44,126 nucleotides of DNA, taken from IMG/VR virus record IMGVR_UViG_3300012984_000022, positions 1 to 44,126 of that record, one strand, 5' to 3'. Every line of letters begins with the position of its first letter. Positions within the stretch are counted from its first letter, which is position 1. Made by a program: the position numbers and the translations under genes. Shown in pieces: positions 39,838 to 44,126 of the stretch. Below the pieces are notes generated by a model. It ran no database searches. It was not told the origin of the DNA and worked only from the letters and a program-made list of their open reading frames with translations. The stretch is from a virus.

Positions 39838-40542
39838 TTACTTTTTCCTCAAGCCTGGGAACAGGCGGTAAAATTCATTAGGGTCTTCACGGAGCAGAGC
39901 AGCACGCTCTTCGCCGGTCAGTTCATTAGCTGTTTTTGTGGCCCCACCACGGAATTTGCCGCCATTGGCCCCGCCGCCGGTAGCTGCATCTGCTTTAATC
40001 AGATGCGAGAAAGCTTTGTGCTCACACAGATACTTCTTGAACTGCTCAACGTCAGTGGTGATGACAGCGCCATCTGCACCAACGAATTTGGTCGCTACAT
40101 CGTCGCCGTCGAATTCTGCGCGGACCAGCATGCCAAGCAGCTCAGTTGCACTTTCATCAATCAGCATGCCAGAGAGAGAGCTTACGATAGCCTTCTTCTC
40201 ACTGGTAAGAATTCGCTCACTGCGTGCCTGCAGCGCTTTGTCTTTTGCCGCCAGTTCACCATCGTACTGGCTGCGCAGGGTCTTCTCGAATGCTTCAAGT
40301 TCACCGGACTTCTTCGCTGCATCCTGGTCAGCCAGAAGTTTTGCCGCCGCAGCCTCATCAGCAAGGCGCTTGGCTTCTTTCTTCTCAGCCAGCAGTTTTT
40401 CACTGTTTGCCTTCAGGCCAGCGGTGCGTTCGGCTACAATAGCCTCAAGCTCTTCTTCTGTGTAAACTTTTCCACCGCTGCCAGATTTATCCGGGCCGGC
40501 CTCTTCACACAGCACATTGAAATAATCCGATAACTTAAACAT
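39838..40542 (-). CDS. scaffolding protein
   Basis: 234 aa. Central coiled coil about 40-115, rich in Ala, Glu and Lys (LAEKKEAKRLADEAAAAKLL). The C-terminal part has a Gly-rich linker and a short basic helix (EFYRLFPGLRKK), the usual capsid-binding tip. No protease motif is seen. It is immediately upstream of the capsid gene in transcription order. Confidence 0.85.
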   Translation of the reverse strand: MFKLSDYFNVLCEEAGPDKSGSGGKVYTEEELEAIVAERTAGLKANSEKLLAEKKEAKRLADEAAAAKLLADQDAAKKSGELEAFEKTLRSQYDGELAAKDKALQARSERILTSEKKAIVSSLSGMLIDESATELLGMLVRAEFDGDDVATKFVGADGAVITTDVEQFKKYLCEHKAFSHLIKADAATGGGANGGKFRGGATKTANELTGEERAALLREDPNEFYRLFPGLRKK

Positions 40543-40587
40543 TCTGCCCCCAAGGCAATTTGTGCGGCCCTGCCGCGTTGTTGATAT

Positions 40588-40614
40588 GTTATAACAGGTT
40601 TAGTTGTGGTGCAA
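40588..40614 (-). promoter_or_regulatory. candidate promoter for scaffold/capsid
   Basis: TTGCAC (40609-40614), 15-nt spacer, TATAAC (40588-40593), with AAG just before the -35 as in the repeated element. It overlaps the end of the 45-aa gene. Confidence 0.45.
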
Positions 40615-40737
40615 CTTAGCCATATATGAAGTGTAAGCAGCCATTGGACTATCGCCATGACCAACAACATAACTAAATGAATCCTTATGCGGCTCGCAAA
40701 ACCACAATCCGCTATGCATATAAATATTTGGCTTCAT
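40600..40737 (-). CDS. 45-aa hypothetical protein
   Basis: GGGAGAGAG precedes ATG 40737, which overlaps the stop of the 31-codon frame before it (TGATG). Sequence MKPNIYMHSGLWFCEPHKDS has aromatic and His/Cys residues; it resembles small phage proteins of unknown role. Good ribosome site makes it likely. Confidence 0.6.
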   Translation of the reverse strand: MKPNIYMHSGLWFCEPHKDSFSYVVGHGDSPMAAYTSYMAKLHHN

Positions 40738-40832
40738 CACTCTCTCCCGTAAGGTATCGCAATCTTCGCCACGGCTCGCGCAGTTGCTAAATCACTTCCG
40801 TCTTTCCGGCTGCCAAGATAGGCCCAGTAAAT
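40737..40832 (-). CDS. possible 31-aa ORF lacking a standard start codon
   Basis: A perfect AGGAGG (40842-40847) follows the stop of the 57-aa gene. The next in-frame candidate 9 nt further is ATT, starting IYWAYLGSRKDGSDLATARA; there is no ATG, GTG or TTG until near the end. Its TGA overlaps the ATG of the 45-aa gene. It is also in frame with the preceding gene, so readthrough of that gene's TGA would join the two. Confidence 0.35.
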   Translation of the reverse strand: MYWAYLGSRKDGSDLATARAVAKIAIPYGRE

Positions 40833-40847
40833 GAGCGACCACCTCCT

Positions 40848-41021
40848 TCATTTGCCATTGCTGGCTGATATCTTAACCTTCGAATACTTAACAACTAGCC
40901 TGGCATACTTTCTTGCATCAGGCTCAAGTCCGTGAAGGCTGCCGAACGCGTTAAGCATCATGGCGTATGCGCTAGCCCACCATGGTAGCTTTACTTTTAT
41001 CTCAAGGTTTGGTTTCGCCAT
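40848..41021 (-). CDS. small basic protein next to lysis genes (57 aa)
   Basis: ATG 41021 (MAKPNLEIKVKLPWWASAYA) has GAGAG at 6-7 nt. Overlaps the 3' end of Rz. Basic, with a helical part (DARKYARLVVKYSKVK). Small genes like this follow spanins in related phages. A GTG at 41036 is too close to its AGGAG. Confidence 0.65.
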   Translation of the reverse strand: MAKPNLEIKVKLPWWASAYAMMLNAFGSLHGLEPDARKYARLVVKYSKVKISASNGK

Positions 41022-41451
41022 AAAACGCTCTCTCACGCTCCTGCAAATAACGAATCTGCTTATCGGCCAGATTCATTTGCTCTCTGAGGCGGTAATAATC
41101 TTGTCGAGCTGACTCGTCAAGTTCGGCGGTTCCTGCATCGCCCACGCTGCCGCCGGTGGTGGTTTGGGGCACACACTTGGCACGGACTGACAACCGCTTA
41201 TTGCCAGCAGTGACATCATCACGCAGGCGGTCAATAGTGTTTTGCGCATCGGCTAAATCCTTCGTGTATTTGGCATCAAGCTCTGCTGCGGTCTTCTGCT
41301 GCGACTGCATGGTTGAGATGGTGGAAGTTGCATCATCCAGTGACTTCTTTGTCTCCTTGTACTTCTGCGCGTAATAGTGCGCAGAGTACGCGATTGAGCA
41401 GACAATAAGCAGGAAGAACGCCGCGATGAAAGGCTTGTATTTGTCTAACAT
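41002..41451 (-). CDS. Rz: Rz-like inner-membrane spanin subunit
   Basis: 149 aa. Signal-anchor helix about 7-28 (FIAAFFLLIVCSIAYS) then a periplasmic coiled coil (KKSLDDATSTISTMQSQQ) and a helical end (LREQMNLADKQIRYLQERE). With Rz1 it would fuse inner and outer membranes in the last lysis step. It overlaps the endolysin by 7 nt. Confidence 0.88.
   Translation of the reverse strand: MLDKYKPFIAAFFLLIVCSIAYSAHYYAQKYKETKKSLDDATSTISTMQSQQKTAAELDAKYTKDLADAQNTIDRLRDDVTAGNKRLSVRAKCVPQTTTGGSVGDAGTAELDESARQDYYRLREQMNLADKQIRYLQERERAFYGETKP
41073..41249 (-). CDS. Rz1: Rz1-like outer-membrane lipoprotein, nested in Rz
   Basis: 58 aa in a different frame entirely inside Rz. MRKTLLTACVMMSLLAISGC is a signal peptide with lipobox AISGC, Cys 20 lipidated. 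The mature part is short and Pro-rich (CPKPPPAAA), as in lambda Rz1. It is the outer-membrane partner of Rz. Confidence 0.88.
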   Translation of the reverse strand: MRKTLLTACVMMSLLAISGCQSVPSVCPKPPPAAAWAMQEPPNLTSQLDKIITASESK

Positions 41452-41912
41452 GATACTTTCCCGCCAGCGGCAGTGAAGTATTTGATAAAGTCATCCATGG
41501 TCTCTGTGCGCTGGCCGTATGGCGAACCAGGCATGGAGGCCCAGATGGTGCGGCACTTTTTCACGGCATCTTTGATCCGCCCAGCGTCAACGTCAGCCAG
41601 AGCACCGCGCTCTGCAATTTGCTGCAGTGCAATCTGGTCCTGGCTCGAAGGAGAGAAATCTGGAAGATTGAGAGACTTCTTGTAGGCGTCGAAGAAGCGA
41701 GATAGCAGCTGATAGCGCCCTGCCGCCGTGCTTTTCAATTGGGGATTTAGCTGCACAAGCTTACGAGGATGGTCAGAGAAGTCGGTAAAAAGACCACCAC
41801 CGACAATCACGTCATATCCGTTATGATTTGTTTTCTGCCTGCCGTTATCTGTGCCTTCGCCAACTGCGATGGCGTCAAGAAATGCCTTACGTTGAGGATT
41901 AATTTCCCGCAT
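41445..41912 (-). CDS. lambda R-like endolysin (transglycosylase)
   Basis: 155 aa, same length as lambda R (158). VGEGTDNGRQKT holds the catalytic Glu 19, and FTDFSDHPRKLVQLNP, STAAGRYQLLSRFFDAY and IWASMPGSPYGQ are R-family blocks. Lambda-type transglycosylase that cuts the glycan strand. No signal peptide, so it depends on the holin. Overlaps holin end and Rz start. Confidence 0.93.
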   Translation of the reverse strand: MREINPQRKAFLDAIAVGEGTDNGRQKTNHNGYDVIVGGGLFTDFSDHPRKLVQLNPQLKSTAAGRYQLLSRFFDAYKKSLNLPDFSPSSQDQIALQQIAERGALADVDAGRIKDAVKKCRTIWASMPGSPYGQRTETMDDFIKYFTAAGGKVSC

Positions 41913-42216
41913 TTGTCTTCACCCCTGTAATGCGCTCCCAGAAGTACGTGAGAGCCACTGAACCCATTGTTCCGCTTACGCCTGCAATGACGAGCATCAT
42001 ATACAGACCAGAACCGGAGTTTGCGCCGATAAGACCGCCGATAAGTCCGGTAAAACCAGACACGACAACCTGAGCGAGAGCATTGAAGAAGCTCCATGTG
42101 GCCTTGCTCTGCTTGATGTCGATGAGATACCGAACCAGGCCGCCCCAGCAAGCAATCACCAGTACGATTAACCAGGTAATCCCGGTAATGCTCTCTTTGT
42201 CTTGCATACGTTTCAT
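41899..42216 (-). CDS. holin with dual start motif (105 aa), LydA-like
   Basis: Three hydrophobic helices: about 14-33 (WLIVLVIACWGGLVRYLI), 43-64 (FNALAQVVVSGFTGLIGGLI) and 68-92 (SGLYMMLVIAGVSGTMGSV). The start is MKRMQ: two Met three codons apart with basic residues between, as in lambda S, where the longer form is the antiholin. GGGGGTGGAA lies before the first ATG. An extended reading from 42276 has no site. LydA-type assignment is recalled. Confidence 0.82.
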   Translation of the reverse strand: MKRMQDKESITGITWLIVLVIACWGGLVRYLIDIKQSKATWSFFNALAQVVVSGFTGLIGGLIGANSGSGLYMMLVIAGVSGTMGSVALTYFWERITGVKTNAGN

Positions 42217-42328
42217 TTCCACCCCCACGCAGGGGACCTGTTCACTTAAGATTAATCTTAGATTATTACTGAACAAGTCCGATTAGACTCTGAATGCCAG
42301 TTCATAGTCAACCTTCCTTGCAACAATA

Positions 42329-42356
42329 ACCATAGCTCATTCTCATTATGCCGCAA
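42329..42356 (-). promoter_or_regulatory. candidate promoter of the lysis/head operon
   Basis: TTGCGG (42351-42356), 16-nt spacer, TATGGT (42329-42334), between the ncRNA terminator and the holin. AACAAT before the -35 is a weak form of the repeated element. It would restart transcription for holin to scaffold after the terminator. Confidence 0.5.
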
Positions 42357-42376
42357 ATTGTTACTGTGTAACACAT

Positions 42377-42402
42377 AAAAAAAGACCCTCACAAGGAGGG
42401 TC
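42377..42402 (-). terminator. strong rho-independent terminator
   Basis: GACCCTC-CTTGT-GAGGGTC on the minus strand followed by seven T. It has no coding gene immediately before it; its source is the gene-free unit starting near 42992. Confidence 0.92.
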
Positions 42403-42992
42403 AAAGATACGCACTGGCTCTGGAAGATGAAGAGACTACGGTCGTGGGTACTTGTGAGTGCTTTGCCAGCTTCGCAGTGAATTGAAGAGCGGCAGGCCTA
42501 CCATTTGCAAAACACTCAAAACTACCGGCTGTCTGCTTCCAGCCCGTCAAACCGAATCGCCGCGATGGTTAATCGCCATTCCGGGGAAAGTTGTCAAACC
42601 CTGGCTATCTCATTCACCTCTCTCGCAAGCGGTAAGGAAGGTAAACCCGCCTGTTCAATTACCTGAAGTGCTCCGCATGGGAGTCATGCATCACAGCTAC
42701 TTCAGAGGCCCGCATGAGGTACGCGGTATTGTGGTGCGCAGTCTATTCGGCATGAAAACTCTGCGCAGATTCCTGTTAAAACCTAACCTAACCTAAAGTT
42801 AGGGGATGCCTTATTCACCACAGCGGAAAGAGCACTGCCGAGCCAGGGAAGTGTGCCTGGTCTCACCGGGATGCCGCCACATACTCAATGCTCTTACCTG
42901 TTGTGTGCCGGTTACGTTTATCCGGCGTCTTTCGACCGTTTAAAGACTAGGTTTTCCACAACCGTGCAGTCTGTGTACTAAGCATCGCCTTG
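42377..42992 (-). ncRNA. candidate large structured noncoding RNA (about 616 nt)
   Basis: Promoter at 42999-43027, terminator at 42377-42402, no convincing ORF between on either strand. Complementary segments (all + coordinates): 42507-42517 with 42456-42466 (11 bp, one G-U); 42536-42542 with 42420-42426 (7 bp), enclosing it; 42886-42895 with 42828-42837 (10 bp, one G-U); 42663-42669 with 42699-42705 (7 bp), with 42675-42679/42685-42689 inside; 42735-42741 with 42761-42767 (7 bp); 42927-42932 with 42942-42947 (6 bp) beside 42907-42911/42922-42926 (5 bp); 42787-42792 with 42798-42803 (6 bp); 42562-42566 with 42572-42576 (5 bp). Size and phage setting recall GOLLD and ROOL RNAs, but I see no proof of membership. 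Confidence 0.65.
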
Positions 42993-42998
42993 AATCTG

Positions 42999-43027
42999 AA
43001 TATAGCCGCATCCTTGCGACTGTGCAA
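42999..43027 (-). promoter_or_regulatory. promoter of the candidate ncRNA, repeated-element variant
   Basis: TTGCAC (43022-43027), 17-nt spacer, TATATT (42999-43004), preceded by AAAATAAATAAG and an A/T-rich block. Start of transcription would be about 42992. Confidence 0.75.
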
Positions 43028-43047
43028 CTTATTTATTTTATATTTCG

Positions 43048-43497
43048 CTATTTCACTTCAGCCTCTTTTGATACCGCCTCAAAACCGCCAGCGTCAGTGA
43101 CTTTCGCGAAGTACTTGCCTGGCTTGTCGGCCTTAATGGCATAGTCAGGCGTTGATACGCTGACCACCATTTGACCATCCTTGTACCACTGATACGCATA
43201 TGGCTCCTTGCCAGCTCGCGCCGACACACTGAGCAAGTCGCCAACAATTCCATCTGCTGGCTGACCGTCAATGTACACGTCGCCAGCGTCGGCCAGGTAA
43301 GGCACTTCATAAACCATACCGAAGTAGCCTGATGTAACAGCCAGGCCGGTTTTTTCCGCATACGGCATCTCGTTAATCGGGTCGCCAAGGATACCCTCAT
43401 CCGACACGTAAACCACGTCGTCTCCTGAATGGGCTACGCGCTTGTACTGCACGACGCGGCGCGCAGGGAGGTCTGTTACTGTAAAGAATCCACTCAT
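43048..43497 (-). CDS. Ig-like domain protein (149 aa), surface decoration candidate
   Basis: C-terminal Ig-like domain about 75-145 (PYAYQWYKDGQMVVSVSTPD, then a strand with KPGKYFAKVTDAGG). The N-terminal 70 residues form a separate beta-rich domain (VVQYKRVAHSGDDVVYVSDE). It shares PYAYQW with the protein at 38107. Its own transcription start is unclear; the divergent gap to the PAPS-reductase-like gene is 83 nt. Probably virion decoration. Confidence 0.7.
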   Translation of the reverse strand: MSGFFTVTDLPARRVVQYKRVAHSGDDVVYVSDEGILGDPINEMPYAEKTGLAVTSGYFGMVYEVPYLADAGDVYIDGQPADGIVGDLLSVSARAGKEPYAYQWYKDGQMVVSVSTPDYAIKADKPGKYFAKVTDAGGFEAVSKEAEVK

Positions 43498-43510
43498 TTA
43501 TTATCCTCGC

Positions 43511-43549
43511 AAACAAATTAGTTGTAACCATGTGCCACTGGTGTATCAT
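43511..43549 (+). promoter_or_regulatory. promoter of the PAPS-reductase-like gene, repeated element
   Basis: AAACAAATTAG, TTGTAA (43522-43527), 16-nt spacer, TATCAT (43544-43549). A 10-nt-further TATACA is also present. It reads into 43581. Confidence 0.8.
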
Positions 43550-43580
43550 TACTATACAGCAATCATAACGGAGTTATTCA

Positions 43581-44126
43581 ATGAAACAAGTAATCAGTTT
43601 TTCAGGCGGGAGAACGTCAGCATTCATGACGCTTGAGGTGCTCAAGCTTCACCCTCATGCCGAGGTGATATTTATGGACACCGGTGCTGAGCACCCAAAA
43701 ACATACGAGTTCATCCGCAATTTCTCGCGACATTTCGGAATTAAGATAACGTGCCTTCGCGTCATGCCAAATGCCAGAATGCGCAAAGCCAGCACATATG
43801 AGCAGCTAACAGTTGACCAGATAGGCCCCGACCTTGAGCCATGGCGGAGGATGCTCCGCAAGTACGGCCACCCATACGTTGGCGGGGCGTTTTGCACAGA
43901 CAGGATGAAGACTGTTCCATTTACAAAGTATTGCGATGCGTGGTTCGGAAAGGGTAATTACGAGCGCTGGCTGGGTATTCGCACCGATGAGCCATCCCGC
44001 CTTGGCAACCGAGGTCCTGGCTTTCACTACCTGGCAGACATTAGCGACTTCGAGAAGCAGGATGTTATTGACTGGTGGTCTGTCCAGGCGTTTGATCTGG
44101 GCATTCAGGAGCATCTGGGTAACTGC
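43581..44126 (+). CDS. PAPS reductase-like PP-loop protein, N-terminal part (3' end outside window)
   Basis: 182 codons are visible, up to the window end. MKQVISFSGGRTSAF carries the PP-loop (SFSGGRTS, residues 6-13), which binds ATP. FMDTGAEHPKTYEFI near 31 is the second family motif, GGAFCTDRMKTVPF near 102 the Cys-Thr-Asp segment, and the last residues are EHLGNC, the first half of a GNCxxC pair. It adenylates a substrate or handles sulfur; DndC-like DNA modification proteins are in the same superfamily but no Dnd partner is here. GGAG 7 nt before the ATG. Continues as 3-329. Confidence 0.85.
   Translation, partial: MKQVISFSGGRTSAFMTLEVLKLHPHAEVIFMDTGAEHPKTYEFIRNFSRHFGIKITCLRVMPNARMRKASTYEQLTVDQIGPDLEPWRRMLRKYGHPYVGGAFCTDRMKTVPFTKYCDAWFGKGNYERWLGIRTDEPSRLGNRGPGFHYLADISDFEKQDVIDWWSVQAFDLGIQEHLGNC

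Noticed and set aside
39938-40533. Two overlapping rightward frames of about 175 codons
   Set aside because: Both are opposite the coiled-coil scaffold gene; Ala/Ser-rich composition is the usual mirror of such a gene.
42458-42796. 112-codon rightward open frame in the gene-free region near the holin
   Set aside because: No ribosome site or promoter in that direction, no domain-like pattern, and it lies opposite the promoter-terminator unit; better explained as a chance frame in structured-RNA DNA.
42377-43020. tRNA genes or a CRISPR array in the gene-free region
   Set aside because: No cloverleaf with a plausible T-loop, anticodon arm and acceptor stem was found, and there are no regularly spaced identical repeats.
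1-44126. Direct terminal repeat at the window ends
   Set aside because: The first and last bases do not match; the ends instead fall in one gene.

Overview
The window looks like almost the whole genome of a virulent-type siphovirus of an enterobacterium. It has a DUF4055-type portal, a MuF-like head protein, a long tape measure, a J-like tail tip, a beta-helical tailspike, a lambda R-type endolysin with Rz/Rz1, and a RecT/exonuclease pair. Order and content resemble, from memory, the HK578-like (Dhillonvirus-type) coliphages; no search was run, so this is a moderate-confidence inference. I see no integrase, no CI-like repressor, no DNA polymerase, no tRNA and no CRISPR. Both window ends lie inside one PAPS-reductase-like gene, so the molecule is circular or circularly permuted and the window misses only a short piece of that gene.

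Layout. 3-1860: end of the PAPS-reductase-like gene, the MuF gene (minus) and a small rightward two-gene cassette. 1862-5187 (minus): portal, large terminase, small terminase. 5291-9511 (minus): small accessory genes, several of them micro-genes of 26-58 codons. 9544-14031 (minus): recombination block with RecT, an inserted AP2-like gene, a RecE-type exonuclease and a long coiled-coil protein. 14100-14640: AT-rich, gene-free, carries GGATAA/TTATCC iterons and looks like the replication origin. 14652-17661 (minus): P4-type primase-helicase and a possible regulator. 17791-23672 (plus): SSB-like protein, ParB-like protein, DEAH helicase, RuvC-like resolvase and a string of small overlapping genes. 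23697-32957 (minus): tailspike, tail tip, NlpC/P60-like protein, minor tail proteins, tape measure and tail chaperones G/GT with a frameshift site. 33054-34414 (plus): a moron cassette with its own promoter and terminator. 34413-40542 (minus): tail tube, connectors, Ig-like and head-fibre-like proteins, major capsid, scaffold. 40600-42216 (minus): small genes, Rz/Rz1, endolysin, dual-start holin. 42377-43027: gene-free, with a promoter at one end and a strong terminator at the other. 43048-43497: second Ig-like protein (minus). 43511-44126: PAPS-reductase-like gene (plus).

Replication appears to use the phage primase-helicase, SSB-like protein, second helicase and resolvase together with the host polymerase. 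RecT plus exonuclease supply annealing recombination. Many accessory transcription units start from a repeated element, AACAAATWAGTTGCAA, whose last six bases act as a -35 box placed 16 nt (15-17 in variants) from a TATRMT-like -10. The same element often holds the last codons or stop of the gene before it, so the accessory regions look like interchangeable promoter-gene modules.

The strongest candidate for something undescribed is the promoter-to-terminator unit of about 616 nt at 42377-42992 (minus). It has no convincing ORF but several long complementary segments, including an 11-bp and a 10-bp helix, which suggests a large structured noncoding RNA beside the lysis genes. Other notable items are the iteron origin, a Tad2-like small protein, the moron lipoprotein, micro-genes, an ORF interrupted by an in-frame TAA, and a possible ATT-initiated or readthrough ORF.
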